From: Lederbergia galactosidilytica
Lineage (GTDB): Bacteria > Bacillota > Bacilli > Bacillales > Bacillaceae_C
Direction of reading: 5' to 3'
DNA: 64,000 nucleotides
Assembly: GCF_017873565.1 (NCBI RefSeq)
Contig: NZ_JAGGKH010000017.1
Coordinates: 53,817 to 117,816, forward strand
The notes beneath the pieces were generated by a model. That model did not search any database. It was not told the origin of the DNA and saw nothing but the letters and a program-made list of their open reading frames with translations. Of this stretch, positions 33,191-42,647 are shown in pieces (the first letter of the stretch is position 1; each line of letters starts with the position of its first letter). The position numbers were made by a program, and so were the translations under genes.

Positions 33191-34890
33191 CGAGAATAAA
33201 TCCACCTTTCGATATTTTCTAGTTGCTCATTAAATGTTTTTGCTGCTTTTTTTATTTCTTTTTCATTTTGGGTCATTAAGGCTTGTTCAAATTTCTGTAA
33301 GATAAAAGCGATTTTTTCACGTTCTTTTCCAAGCATTTCCTCATAAAGCCGTTCACCTTTAGCTAAGAGTAAGCGGTTTTCAGTACGATCACGCGGATGC
33401 ACTTTTATGTTAGCAAGCTCCTTAAGTCTAGCATCAATTTCTTGCTGTGTAAGTCCATTTGAGTTTTGTTCAATAATAACCTTTTTTTTCTCACCGGTAG
33501 TATGGCTGATCACTTCCACTTCCAGAATACCATTAATATCATATGTATAACGAACATCTATCGCTTGAGTCCCTGCCGGTGCAGGAGGAACCTTAATGGT
33601 TAGTTCGCCTAATTTAATATTGTTAATAACCTTCCGGCTTTCTCCTTGATAAACGCCTACATTGACGCGTGTTTGATTATCTTGAACTGTATAAAGTTGC
33701 TCTACGCGGCTAACAGGGATAGGCGTATTCCTTTCAATAATCGGGAAAAAATACCCTGCTTCTTTTTTGCCTTGGCCAAGTTCTTCGACAACATTAGTAC
33801 CTAATGTGTATGGACAAACATCTGTTAATATAACTTCTTCAAGGGTCTTGTTTCGTTCTTTTAGAGCAACTTGAATGGCTGTTCCTAATGCAACTGTTTC
33901 GTCAGGATGAATATGAGCATAAGGAATGCGTCCAAACATTTTTACAATGACGGATTTAATTAGGGGCATTCGTGTTGCGCCACCAATCAGAATAACTGCA
34001 TCCATATCACTCGGTGAAAGTTCGGCATCACGTAAGGCACGTTCAATCGGATAACGAAGTCGCAAAAGAAGCTGTTGGGAAATTTTTTCAAACGTAGCTT
34101 TTTCAACTGTTGTTTCGAAAATCTCTTCATTAATGGTGATCCTCATTGTACTTGCTGAAGCTTCACAAAGGGAAAGTTTACAGCGTTCAGCTTGAGTATA
34201 GAGGAGAGATTTTGTTTTTGTATCTAAATCATCTTTACTCAATGGGTGCTGTTCCAAAAAATGAGAGATTAAAAGATTCGTAAAATCTTCCCCACCTAGA
34301 TAGTTATCGCCTGCGATGGATTGTACTTCAATAATCCCTTCAAATAACTCGAGAATGGACACATCGAATGTTCCCCCACCTAAATCAAAAACTAAAAATT
34401 TTGTTTCAGGTTCTTCTTGGTTTAACCCATAGGCTAAAGCAGCTGCTGTAGGCTCACTTATTAATCTTTCAACTTCCAACCCAGCCAATTCAGCTGCCCT
34501 TTTGGTTGCTTTTCGTTGTGTATCATTGAAATAGGCTGGAACACTAATGACAGCATTGGTGATCTCTTCTTGTAAATAAGCCTCTGCATCGGCTTTTAGC
34601 ATTTTGATAACAAAAGAAGAAAGCTCCTCAGGTGAAAATTGATAGGGCCCCAATGAATACACTTTTTCTGTGCCCATAAATCGTTTGAAAATCGAAGCTG
34701 TATGCTGCGGGTGTGTGACAAGTCTTTCCTTTGCAACTTGTCCGACCAGGATTTCCCCATTTTCATCTACACTCACAACTGATGGAGTAAGGTACTGATC
34801 TAACACATTTGGAATAAGACTTGGTTTATCTTGATCCCAGTATGCAACTAAACTATTGGTTGTTCCTAAATCGATTCCAATTGTTGTCAT
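33187..34890 (-). CDS. hscC: HscC-like Hsp70 chaperone
   Basis: A 567-residue Hsp70. The start at 34890 has AAGGAGG 8 bases upstream; the longer ORF to 34980 has an implausible N-terminus. It has the nucleotide-binding domain (1-370): GIDLGTTNSLVAYW, VISVPAYFNDTQRKATKRAA, LISEPTAAALAYGLN, VFDLGGGTFDVS and LIGGATRMPLI. The substrate domain is short, with PFTLG-like CPYTLGTNV and IIERNTPIPVSR. The C-terminal lid is shorter than in DnaK. Wording and length match E. coli HscC (YPSFSIISMDEN-type N-terminus, IKVHPRDRTENR) better than DnaK. The downstream J-protein is co-translated, making a two-gene chaperone module. No grpE nearby. Confidence 0.9.
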   Translation of the reverse strand: MTTIGIDLGTTNSLVAYWDQDKPSLIPNVLDQYLTPSVVSVDENGEILVGQVAKERLVTHPQHTASIFKRFMGTEKVYSLGPYQFSPEELSSFVIKMLKADAEAYLQEEITNAVISVPAYFNDTQRKATKRAAELAGLEVERLISEPTAAALAYGLNQEEPETKFLVFDLGGGTFDVSILELFEGIIEVQSIAGDNYLGGEDFTNLLISHFLEQHPLSKDDLDTKTKSLLYTQAERCKLSLCEASASTMRITINEEIFETTVEKATFEKISQQLLLRLRYPIERALRDAELSPSDMDAVILIGGATRMPLIKSVIVKMFGRIPYAHIHPDETVALGTAIQVALKERNKTLEEVILTDVCPYTLGTNVVEELGQGKKEAGYFFPIIERNTPIPVSRVEQLYTVQDNQTRVNVGVYQGESRKVINNIKLGELTIKVPPAPAGTQAIDVRYTYDINGILEVEVISHTTGEKKKVIIEQNSNGLTQQEIDARLKELANIKVHPRDRTENRLLLAKGERLYEEMLGKEREKIAFILQKFEQALMTQNEKEIKKAAKTFNEQLENIERWIYSR

Positions 34891-35332
34891 GGAAAAATCC
34901 TCCTTGTCCTTCAATGATATCTTACTATATTTAGAAAAGGAGGGAAATAAACAGCAAGTAGGATTTATTACGAAGTTCAACTTAGATTGAATTTAATTAA
35001 CTTTAGCAAGTGGGTGCTTTTTAATTATAGAGGCTTCCGTTCTAAGCATTTTTAATGCTTACCATGTGGACCCGTTCCATAAAAAATGCTAAAAATATCG
35101 TCTTTCGGGGATGGATGATATAGTGGATCGTTTCATTATGATATTCGCTTTACATCCAGTAAGACAGATTCAAGAATTTCTTCAACTTAAAAAAGAAAAG
35201 AGGCTGAAACAAAAGACTTTTCTAGAAAACCTGGGTGATTAGCTCATGGTACTAACGAACCTGTTCCAGAAAAAATCTTTGTTTATTCGTCTATTCTTTT
35301 CAGCCTCAGGGTAATAAACAATTCGGTGAATT
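34891..35332. other. Intergenic region with hairpins
   Basis: No gene. It has a perfect small hairpin TAAGCATT/AATGCTTA (around 35043-35061) and the inverted-repeat element at 35200-35308. The hscC promoter should lie near 34900-35000 on the - strand but no convincing pair of boxes was found. Confidence 0.4.
35200..35308. repeat. GAGGCTGAAAC inverted-repeat element (diverged copy)
   Basis: GAGGCTGAAACAAAAGA at 35200 and TCTTTTCAGCCTC-type right end at about 35295-35308 are inverted. Same family as the element at 13856-13993. It lies 25 bases past the stop of the - strand flavin reductase gene and may serve as its terminator. Confidence 0.65.
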
Positions 35333-35827
35333 TCATTCATAAAAGCTGTCAGGAATACCGCCCATTTTCCGTCGGTGATACAATAACGGCTGTTTATCAG
35401 TACTAAGAATGTCTATGACCTCTCCAATAAGAATCATATGATCCCCAGCTTCTATTCTCTTAAAAGTTTTACATTGTAAAACGCCAGCAGCTCCTGAAAT
35501 GATTGGCAGATTTCTGTTAGAGAATTCCCATTCACATTGGCTAAAACGATCTATATCCTTAATGGCAAATGAAGAGCAAATATCAGCTTGATCATTGGCT
35601 AGCACATTGATTGCAAAGTGATTTGTTTGGGTAAAAACAGGATAGGTTGAAACGGATTTATCGATGGACCATAAAACTAATAACGGATCCAATGAGACGG
35701 AGGCAAATGAATTAACAGTTAACCCAAGAGGGACCTTTAGGTCATTCGTTGTGGTAACTACTGTGACACCCGTTGGGTAATTTCCCATAACTTCTAAGAA
35801 ACGATCAGTGTTTAAGCTTTTGTCCAT
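35333..35827 (-). CDS. Flavin reductase (FMN-binding split barrel)
   Basis: A 164-residue protein of the HpaC/flavin reductase-like family. It has the signatures GNYPTGVTVVTT, GLTVNSFASVSLDPLLVLWSI, HFAINVLANDQ and a late HMILIGEVIDI. It reduces FMN or FAD with NAD(P)H to supply a two-component monooxygenase. No monooxygenase gene is beside it, so its partner is elsewhere. GGAAGGTG lies 11 bases before ATG. Single gene on the - strand. Confidence 0.88.
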   Translation of the reverse strand: MDKSLNTDRFLEVMGNYPTGVTVVTTTNDLKVPLGLTVNSFASVSLDPLLVLWSIDKSVSTYPVFTQTNHFAINVLANDQADICSSFAIKDIDRFSQCEWEFSNRNLPIISGAAGVLQCKTFKRIEAGDHMILIGEVIDILSTDKQPLLYHRRKMGGIPDSFYE

Positions 35828-36075
35828 AATTTTTAACGCACCTTCCAGAATAAATATAAATTGATAATTATTATTTTATGTTCTTTTTATGGATGATTGC
35901 CGATATAAAGTAAATTTTTAAAAAACTGATTATTTTAGTTGGAATTAGCCCCTGAATTTTTGCGAATTTTAAATTGGGTTAAAGATTATCATACTAGATA
36001 ATTGTCATCCTTCCAAACGAAAGGAAGTTATTTAATAAAACTGATTGGATAACTCAAGTTAAAATACATGGAAAA

Positions 36076-36103
36076 AATCCTCATTTAAACATTAATGAGG
36101 ACT
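36076..36103 (-). terminator. Terminator of the yozB gene
   Basis: On the - strand AGTCCTCATT pairs with AATGAGGATT around AATGTTTA, followed by TTTTTCC. It starts 14 bases beyond the stop codon. Confidence 0.75.
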
Positions 36104-36116
36104 TTCCTGTAGTTAC

Positions 36117-36671
36117 TTAATAATATGGTGAAATCATAATATATACGAGTACACCAGTTAAACTAACATATAGCCATATAGGCATGGTCCAGCGTGCGAT
36201 TTTCCGATGTCGGGCATTTTCCATATTCCAAGCACGTGCTACAGTTGTTAAGGCAAGTGGTACAATGGCAGCAGCCAATAATATATGAGTAATCAGTAGA
36301 AAATAGTACAATCCTGCCATAAAGCCTGTGCCACCATAAGAAGTGGAAGGTGATAAATAATGAAAGGCAACATACGTGACTAAAAATAAAGAAGTTGTGA
36401 TAAAAGCAGAATAGATAAAACGACGATGGACTTTAATATTTCGCTTGCGTATAGCTATTAAAGCACATAACAAAAATAAAAAAGTAAAACTGTTAAATAT
36501 AGCATTAAATAACGGGAGTAAAGTTACATCAAAAGCATCAAAATCCTCTACACCCGGTAACCCTGAAAGTATCCCAATGATCCCAATTAAAACAATGGAA
36601 ATGGAGATAATAGCGGGTTTATAATTACGTTTTTTATGCCCAGATTGAATTTGATTCGTGTTTTGTATCAT
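36117..36671 (-). CDS. yozB: DUF420 membrane protein (YozB/CtaM-like)
   Basis: A 184-residue integral membrane protein with five hydrophobic helices after a basic cytoplasmic head (GHKKRNYKPAIISIS). Conserved DUF420 points: LPGVEDFDAFDVTLLPLFNA, HRRFIYSAFITTSLFLVTYVAFHY, ITHILLAAAIVPLAL and HRKIARWTMPIWLYVSLTGVLVY, with several helix His residues. The S. aureus homologue CtaM is needed to build the aa3/bo3-type terminal oxidase, probably for heme or copper insertion. ATG 36671 has GGAG at 11 bases. Single gene with its own terminator. Confidence 0.88.
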   Translation of the reverse strand: MIQNTNQIQSGHKKRNYKPAIISISIVLIGIIGILSGLPGVEDFDAFDVTLLPLFNAIFNSFTFLFLLCALIAIRKRNIKVHRRFIYSAFITTSLFLVTYVAFHYLSPSTSYGGTGFMAGLYYFLLITHILLAAAIVPLALTTVARAWNMENARHRKIARWTMPIWLYVSLTGVLVYIMISPYY

Positions 36672-36998
36672 TCGATTGTACACTCCATTATGATATTGTA
36701 ACTATTCAAAGCTCTAGCAACTGGAAAGACGTCTGTCATCTTTCTGTATAGTTTTTCCTCTATATAGAACGAATAATCAGAAGTCGGGATTCTGTTGCTA
36801 GTACTCCAAGCAGTTGTTGATGGTTTGCTTATCTCAAATAGTGTATCATATCAATGGTAAATAAACATGTTAGCAAAAGGAAGATTCACAGTCTTTTCAT
36901 AAATTAAAGAATGGAAAAATAAATTTTGTAAAAAACTATGAAGGAAGGGGACATATTGCAGTTCTTTAAAAAGTTATATATAAGGCGAAGGTCATTGA
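36672..36998. other. Intergenic region, nothing recognised
   Basis: AT-rich spacer holding the presumed yozB promoter on the - strand. I see no gene, clear promoter boxes or repeat. Confidence 0.4.
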
Positions 36999-37139
36999 TT
37001 AATGGAGATTGAGCACTTCGCCAAGAAGTTTAATATCATTTAATATATATGGTTTTATAGATTCTGGAGATTGATAATATTCCTCCAACAAACGACCTAG
37101 TTCTCTGATAAAAATTAGGTATTCCTCTCTGTCTGGCAT
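36999..37139 (-). CDS. Small hypothetical protein, 46 residues
   Basis: ATG at 37139 has a GAGGT site 8 bases upstream. The product is a 46-residue, mostly helical, acidic peptide (MPDREEYLIFIRELGRLLEE, ending LLGEVLNLH). No membrane segment and no family recognised. Support is the good ribosome site and coding-like amino acid composition only. Confidence 0.45.
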   Translation of the reverse strand: MPDREEYLIFIRELGRLLEEYYQSPESIKPYILNDIKLLGEVLNLH

Positions 37140-37344
37140 TTACACTACCTCATTTTTATTTGTTTAGTTAAAAGTATACCGGTTAGAGCTCTATAATTCA
37201 ATCAAGAAATCTAGTTTTACTTAATATTTTTTCTGTTTAACTACAAAAAACAAGTGTCTTATAGACTAGGACTTTAGATTTTATAATATAGGTGAATCAA
37301 TTTCATAATAGAGATTGTAGCATCCAAATCCAAACGACGTTGAT

Positions 37345-37400
37345 TTACGCTTCAGGTGGACGCTTTCCGGGGGCGTGCGGTGAGCTTCCTCGTCGTCTAT
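37345..37400. repeat. Fragment of Bacillaceae intergenic repeat
   Basis: The sequence around CGCTTTCCGGGGGCGTGCGG followed by TGAGCTTCCTCGTCG is a decayed piece of the large hairpin repeat frequent between Bacillaceae genes (typically CGCTTTCCGCGGGCG... with TGAGCC). The other arm is not visible. Confidence 0.5.
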
Positions 37401-37668
37401 ATGCAGAGTTGAAAAAGCTAGCTCAGGCAAACAGGGAATATAGAGGTTAGCAGGAAAGGTAATCTAGCAAACAATAAGGAAAATGAAAAAAAAGGGTGCC
37501 CCAAGGTCGAGTTATCAACGTTAGGCCCCTCCGTATTTCTAAAAATATTTCTTGGGAAATATGTCGATAGAATAAATAGTTCTGATTGAATCTAAAGGAA
37601 GTTTCAAAATGATGTCGAATCATTGGGCAACTTCTAGCTTATAATTTGAATTACCCAGTTCGGTTTAT

Positions 37669-37729
37669 CCCCCACCTCAAGGCTTTAGAGAATACGAGAA
37701 GCATAGGTGGGAGATGAAAGAGTTCCCAC
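37669..37729. repeat. Competing hairpins after the fused ABC ATPase gene
   Basis: CCCCCACCT (37669-37677) can pair with AGGTGGGAG (37705-37713), and GTGGGA (37707-37712) can instead pair with TCCCAC (37724-37729). It may be the 3' end of the - strand transcript or the end of an IS200/IS605-type element, whose ends often carry AAGTGGGAG-like hairpins. Confidence 0.35.
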
Positions 37730-37770
37730 TGATTGAAGTTTCACTTTATGGACCGAACCACGTTGTTCAT

Positions 37771-39507
37771 TTATTTGGGTAATGCAACCCAATGCCCTTT
37801 TGAAACCTCCACTAATTCAGAATTGCGTAGATTATATTTGTCTACTTCATTTTGTTCAGTCATAAGGGCCCTTTTTTTCTTTGCCTCAACTTGTGGATCC
37901 GGAATAGGAATGGCTGAGAGGAGCGACTTTGTATATTCATGCTGTGGGTTGCTATACAATTCTTCACTTTCAGCTAATTCAACAATTTTACCAGCATTCA
38001 TCACAGCAACGCGGTCACTAATATGTTTGACCATCGATAAGTCATGGGCAATAAATAAATAGGTTAATCCTAAACGATGTTGTAGATCTTGGAGCAGATC
38101 TACAACTTGAGACTGGATCGATACATCTAATGCTGATAAAGGTTCATCACAGACAATAAATCTTGGGTCAACAGCAAGTGCACGGGCAATTCCAATTCTT
38201 TGTCTTTGTCCACCAGAAAATTCATGTGGATACCGTTGGGCGTGTGATGGTTCAAGTCCAACCATATCAAGTAGCTCTTCTACTTTTCGTTTTCTTTCAG
38301 CTTTACTGTTTGTAATTTGATGAATATCTAGAGCTTCCCCAATAATATCCAATACTTTGAAACGGGGATTTAAAGATGAATAAGGATCTTGGAAAATCAT
38401 TTGCATATGTCTACGCATCATTTTCATTTCTGACTTAGAAAAACGGTTGATAGCCATACCTTGATATAAGATATCTCCATCCGTTGGTTCATATAATCGT
38501 AAGATCGTTCTTCCTGTTGTTGATTTTCCTGAACCTGACTCTCCAACTAGCCCCAATGTTTCGCCTGGACGAATTTGAAAGCTAATATTATCAACTGCTT
38601 TAAGTTTATTCCCCTTACCAATATCGAAATATTGTTTAAGAGAACGGACATCAAGCAGGGGAATAGAGGAATCTTTGCTTGGAACGATAAGTGGAGCAGG
38701 CTTTGGCTTCTTTTTTTCATCTAATCGAGGTAGAGCGTTTAAGAGTTTTTGTGTATAGGGATGCTCAGGAGCAGCGAAGATTTCCGCAGTTGTCCCAGTT
38801 TCCACCACTTCACCTTTTTTCATCACAACAACCCGATCGCACATTCCAGCCACAACTCCAAGATCATGAGTAATCAGAATAATCGAGGTACCAAGCCGTT
38901 TTTGAATATCCTTCATCAGATTAAGAATTTGAGCCTGAATCGTGACATCTAGAGCTGTAGTTGGTTCATCTGCAATTAATAAGGTTGGACGGCAAGCAAG
39001 GGCAATGGCGATCATCACTCTTTGTCTCATCCCACCAGAAAATTCATGCGGATATTGCTGATACCTCATCTCACTGTTGGAAATGCCAACCAGTTTTAAC
39101 ATTTCAATAGCTTCCGCTTTTGCTTCTTTCTTTGAAAGTTTTTGATGTTTTATTAAGCTTTCGGAAATCTGCTTGCCAATGCGGATCGTAGGGTTCAGGG
39201 AAGTCATTGGATCTTGAAAGATCATCCCAATATCCCGACCACGGATATGTTCCATTTCTTTTTCCGACTTATTGGCTAAATTTTCACCAAGAAAAAAGAC
39301 CTCTCCTTTTTTTATATGGGATGGAGGAGAGGGTAACAAACGCATAATTGTTCGGGCCGTGACACTTTTACCACTACCTGATTCCCCAACAATTCCTACT
39401 GTTTCACCTTTATGTACATCAAAACTGACTCCACGAACAGCTTCAAATTCTTCTTCCCGCGAATAAAATGATATATGGAGGTCATTGACTTTTAAGATAG
39501 GTTGCAA
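37771..39507 (-). CDS. Fused double ABC ATPase (OppD-OppF in one chain)
   Basis: A 578-residue cytoplasmic protein with two complete ATPase domains, as in GsiA. Domain 1 (about 1-265) has [41 protein letters not shown] and [10 protein letters not shown]. Domain 2 (about 285-545) has [41 protein letters not shown] and [13 protein letters not shown]. The linker lacks the Cys-rich peptide tail of separate OppD. TTG 39507 has AGGTGG 6 bases upstream and matches the usual OppD start; ATG 39537 has none. It is divergent from the permease operon at 39647, with which it must form one importer. Confidence 0.92.
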   Translation of the reverse strand: MQPILKVNDLHISFYSREEEFEAVRGVSFDVHKGETVGIVGESGSGKSVTARTIMRLLPSPPSHIKKGEVFFLGENLANKSEKEMEHIRGRDIGMIFQDPMTSLNPTIRIGKQISESLIKHQKLSKKEAKAEAIEMLKLVGISNSEMRYQQYPHEFSGGMRQRVMIAIALACRPTLLIADEPTTALDVTIQAQILNLMKDIQKRLGTSIILITHDLGVVAGMCDRVVVMKKGEVVETGTTAEIFAAPEHPYTQKLLNALPRLDEKKKPKPAPLIVPSKDSSIPLLDVRSLKQYFDIGKGNKLKAVDNISFQIRPGETLGLVGESGSGKSTTGRTILRLYEPTDGDILYQGMAINRFSKSEMKMMRRHMQMIFQDPYSSLNPRFKVLDIIGEALDIHQITNSKAERKRKVEELLDMVGLEPSHAQRYPHEFSGGQRQRIGIARALAVDPRFIVCDEPLSALDVSIQSQVVDLLQDLQHRLGLTYLFIAHDLSMVKHISDRVAVMNAGKIVELAESEELYSNPQHEYTKSLLSAIPIPDPQVEAKKKRALMTEQNEVDKYNLRNSELVEVSKGHWVALPK

Positions 39508-39570
39508 ATTTTTCCACCTGCCGCTATTTTTTGACATTTATTGACTTCATGATAAAATTTGTTTAATTAC

Positions 39571-39599
39571 TTTACAAGTATATTAACGAAAAGTATACT
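39571..39599 (+). promoter_or_regulatory. Sigma-A promoter of the second importer operon
   Basis: TTTACA (39571-39576), 17 bases and TATACT (39594-39599) lie about 50 bases before the permease start, in the short divergent spacer. Confidence 0.6.
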
Positions 39600-39646
39600 A
39601 CACCTATCGGAATTGTTCAATCTAGAGGGAGGAGGACATATTCATT

Positions 39647-41092
39647 GTGAATGAAGGGGACAAACAATCAAATCAACATTCATTTTTAAGCATGGTTAGT
39701 TATACATATGGCAAAATTTTGACAAGACCGGCTTATAAATTTTGGGTTATATTACTAGGACTTCTTGTGCATATCCTGGTCTTTTTTATCTATTTATACA
39801 AAAGAAAACAGGATCCTTCTCTACGTGTATTAAAAGAAACGCAAGATAAATTGGAAGCAGCTGGTTACAAAGCACAGTTAATGAAAGAATTTGAAAATGA
39901 ATATAGAAGAAAACAGGAATTCTTTTCTAAAAAATTGGATCAAAAAGAAATGAACCAGCATGCTAGAAAATGGACTGAAACACAATTCCAAAAGGTGGTT
40001 CTTGATAAAACGAATGAGCAGTTAAAGAAGAATGGGATCAAAAGTGTTACATTTAAGGATACCTTTCAATCACTTTTACAACAGCCAATTTTCCTTTTAT
40101 TGACGCTAATACCAGGAATTTTTATGTATCTTCTAATTTTCATTTATAGTAACTCTTACGTAAAATACATCTTTGAAAGATTAATAATGAGTTTATTCGT
40201 TATTATAGGTGTGGCAGTTTTTGTGTTTACGATTTTATATATTTCGCCGCTAAATCCAGCAGCTAATATTTTAGGTGAAACAGCTACAAAAGAACAAATT
40301 GCGAGCTTTAATCGTTTGTATGGATTAGATCAACCATATCTTGTTCAGCTTTGGGAAGCTGTAAAGGGGATACTCACTTTCGATTTAGGAAATTCGTTTA
40401 CGGGAAATGAAGATGTAGCAGCTAGTATTGCGAAGAAATTCCCAATTACCTTTTCACTCACCCTTGTTTCATTGATCATGGCGATTATAATCGCGATTCC
40501 GATAGGAATAATTTCAGCTACAAAACCGAATTCTTTTCTAGATTATTCGTTTATGTTTATAGCCTTAATCGGTCTTTCCATTCCTAACTTCTGGCAAGGG
40601 CTCATTTTTATTTTGTATTTTTCCATTAAAGGGCACTGGTTACCTGCTACTTATACTCCAGGGGATTTATTATCGATGATTATGCCTGTGATTGTACTTG
40701 GAACAGCCTTAACAGCCTCTGTTGCCAGAATGACACGTTCTTCTATGCTGGAAGTTGTGAATGAAGATTATATTTTGACCGCTCGCTCGAAAGGTTTAAA
40801 TTACCAGCAGGTCTTGTGGAAGCATGCAATTGGAAATGCCATTATTCCAGTCATTACGGTGATTGGCTTGCTCTTTGGTGGAATGTTAGGAGGGGCAGCT
40901 GTCACAGAAAAGGTATTTAATATCAGTGGGATTGGTAGTTATATTGTGGATAAACAATTTATTCCTGATATACCTAGTGTGATGGGGGGCGTTGTGTATG
41001 TCGCCATTACGATTTCTTTGGTAAATTTAATTATCGATGTTTCATATGCATTTTTTGACCCACGGATTCGCTCGAAGATGAGACAGTATTAA
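39647..41092 (+). CDS. OppB-type permease with extra N-terminal membrane and coiled domain
   Basis: A 481-residue permease, about 150 residues longer than a usual OppB. The extension has a helix (about 30-52, FWVILLGLLVHILVFFIYLY), a charged probably coiled segment (about 55-130) and a second helix (about 145-165). Standard OppB follows from about 175: helix LFVIIGVAVFVFTILYISPL, YGLDQPYLVQLWEAVKG, GNSFTGNEDV, and the EAA loop VVNEDYILTARSKGLNYQQV near 375. GTG start with GGAGGAGG about 10 bases upstream. The extension may be a scaffold or sensor; function unknown. Confidence 0.88.
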   Translation: MNEGDKQSNQHSFLSMVSYTYGKILTRPAYKFWVILLGLLVHILVFFIYLYKRKQDPSLRVLKETQDKLEAAGYKAQLMKEFENEYRRKQEFFSKKLDQKEMNQHARKWTETQFQKVVLDKTNEQLKKNGIKSVTFKDTFQSLLQQPIFLLLTLIPGIFMYLLIFIYSNSYVKYIFERLIMSLFVIIGVAVFVFTILYISPLNPAANILGETATKEQIASFNRLYGLDQPYLVQLWEAVKGILTFDLGNSFTGNEDVAASIAKKFPITFSLTLVSLIMAIIIAIPIGIISATKPNSFLDYSFMFIALIGLSIPNFWQGLIFILYFSIKGHWLPATYTPGDLLSMIMPVIVLGTALTASVARMTRSSMLEVVNEDYILTARSKGLNYQQVLWKHAIGNAIIPVITVIGLLFGGMLGGAAVTEKVFNISGIGSYIVDKQFIPDIPSVMGGVVYVAITISLVNLIIDVSYAFFDPRIRSKMRQY

Positions 41093-41109
41093 AGCAGGTG
41101 TTGAGACGA

Positions 41110-42621
41110 ATGGAAACAAATAATACGGATGTCGCAGGCTTTCAAATCAAGCATGCATTAAAATTATCATCTGAATATACACAAGCCAATTTTACCTGGA
41201 TTTTGTCACTCATATTATCCATTATTTTCCTGTTTAATAGCTTTGATTTTTCCAACAGTACGCTAAAACCGGCTTTTTTCATCGTATTTGTTGCTTATGC
41301 TTTGTTCACCCTCATCCAAATAGCGGTGACACTTAAAATCAAGGCTGATCTTAAAAAGACGGGAGAAATTAAGTCCTCTACAAGAAAATGGGGTTATCTT
41401 TTATTTTTGGCTATTCTGACGGGGAATGTGTTTATAGTCGCGTTTGCATTTCAACTTATCAAGAAGGTTAAAACAACTGAATATATATTTGCGGCATATA
41501 TGCTTTTAACCCAGGTTTTTATCATTGCTGTTTCGGCTTTAAATATATTCAAACCTTATGTGACAGATACCTTTCCATTGGCGATGTTAGTTCTTATCGG
41601 AATTGCTATCTTAGATCTGGCTATATTACTCTTAGTCGGCAGACAAACACAAATAGAGCAAACACCTTCATGGATGAAGTATATAGCGATCTTATTACTT
41701 ATCACGAGTGTGACGGGAAACTTATTCGCTCTCATATTAGCAATTAATATCTTTATTAAATTAAGAAATGATTATTCAAGTATTGAAAAATGGAATAGTA
41801 TGTGGGGGAAAATCACACGTAATAATACAGCGATGCTTGGCTTTTTCTTTATTGTTTTTATTTTTTCGATTTCCATTTGTAGTCAATTTACGTTTGATTA
41901 TGAAATGGCCATTGAAAATAATTATGAGGCAATTTTGCAAACGCCTAGTTTAGAATATCCATTAGGAACAGATAATTTTGGTCGTGATTTATTTTCAAGA
42001 ATTATTTTTGGTGCTAGGATCTCCTTGATAGTAGGATTAGCTTCCACCTTAATACCAGCCATTTTAGGGGGCATTCTAGGGGCGGTCGCCGGATATTATG
42101 GCCGACGGACAGATAATATCATTATGAGGTTATTGGATATTTTATATGCTGTTCCAGGGATCCTACTCGCCATTGCTATTATTGCTGCTTTTGGTGCCAA
42201 TACGGTCAATCTAATCATCGCTTTAAGTGTTGGTTCCATTCCGACCTATGCGAGGACGATGCGTGCCAATGTTTTAATGGTTGCAAATTTTGAATATGTC
42301 GATTCAGCTCGAGCATTGGGGGCGAGTGATTACTCGATCATTTTTAAACATATTGTTCCCAATTCTTTGGCACCGATGATTGTGAAAGCCACCCTTACAA
42401 TCGGGGGAGCGGTTATCGCAACTAGTAGCCTAAGTTTCTTAGGGCTTGGAGTGGAACCGCATATTCCAGAATGGGGAAATATTCTAAAATTAGGTAGTAC
42501 GTATTTAGAAACAAATTCTTATTTGGCAATGTATCCAGGTCTCGCGATCATCCTACTTGTGCTATCTTTTAACTTTTTAGGGGATGCTTTAAGGGACGCA
42601 CTGGATCCAAAATTAGATTAA
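41110..42621 (+). CDS. OppC-type permease with a six-helix N-terminal extension
   Basis: A 503-residue permease. ATG 41110 has AGGTG 9 bases upstream; a GTG at 41098 would overlap that site. Residues 1-225 hold about six hydrophobic helices not found in normal OppC. The standard part starts near 235 with the helix AMLGFFFIVFIFSISICSQF, then LGTDNFGRDLFSRIIFGARIS, the EAA loop NFEYVDSARALGASDYSIIF near 400 and the ending FNFLGDALRDALDPKLD. It pairs with the equally extended permease before it. Confidence 0.88.
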   Translation: METNNTDVAGFQIKHALKLSSEYTQANFTWILSLILSIIFLFNSFDFSNSTLKPAFFIVFVAYALFTLIQIAVTLKIKADLKKTGEIKSSTRKWGYLLFLAILTGNVFIVAFAFQLIKKVKTTEYIFAAYMLLTQVFIIAVSALNIFKPYVTDTFPLAMLVLIGIAILDLAILLLVGRQTQIEQTPSWMKYIAILLLITSVTGNLFALILAINIFIKLRNDYSSIEKWNSMWGKITRNNTAMLGFFFIVFIFSISICSQFTFDYEMAIENNYEAILQTPSLEYPLGTDNFGRDLFSRIIFGARISLIVGLASTLIPAILGGILGAVAGYYGRRTDNIIMRLLDILYAVPGILLAIAIIAAFGANTVNLIIALSVGSIPTYARTMRANVLMVANFEYVDSARALGASDYSIIFKHIVPNSLAPMIVKATLTIGGAVIATSSLSFLGLGVEPHIPEWGNILKLGSTYLETNSYLAMYPGLAIILLVLSFNFLGDALRDALDPKLD

Positions 42622-42647
42622 GTTTGATTGATATAGGAGGAGTAGAA

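Larger units (their letters stand above)
37140..37770. other. Gene-poor region with repeat remnants
   Basis: No intact gene in 630 bases. It holds a fragment of a Bacillaceae intergenic repeat (37345-37400) and competing hairpins at 37669-37729 next to the ABC ATPase gene. Confidence 0.45.

Noticed and set aside
13856..35308. CRISPR array suggested by repeated GAGGCTG sequences
   Set aside because: There are just two distant inverted-repeat elements, no regularly spaced direct repeats and no cas genes.
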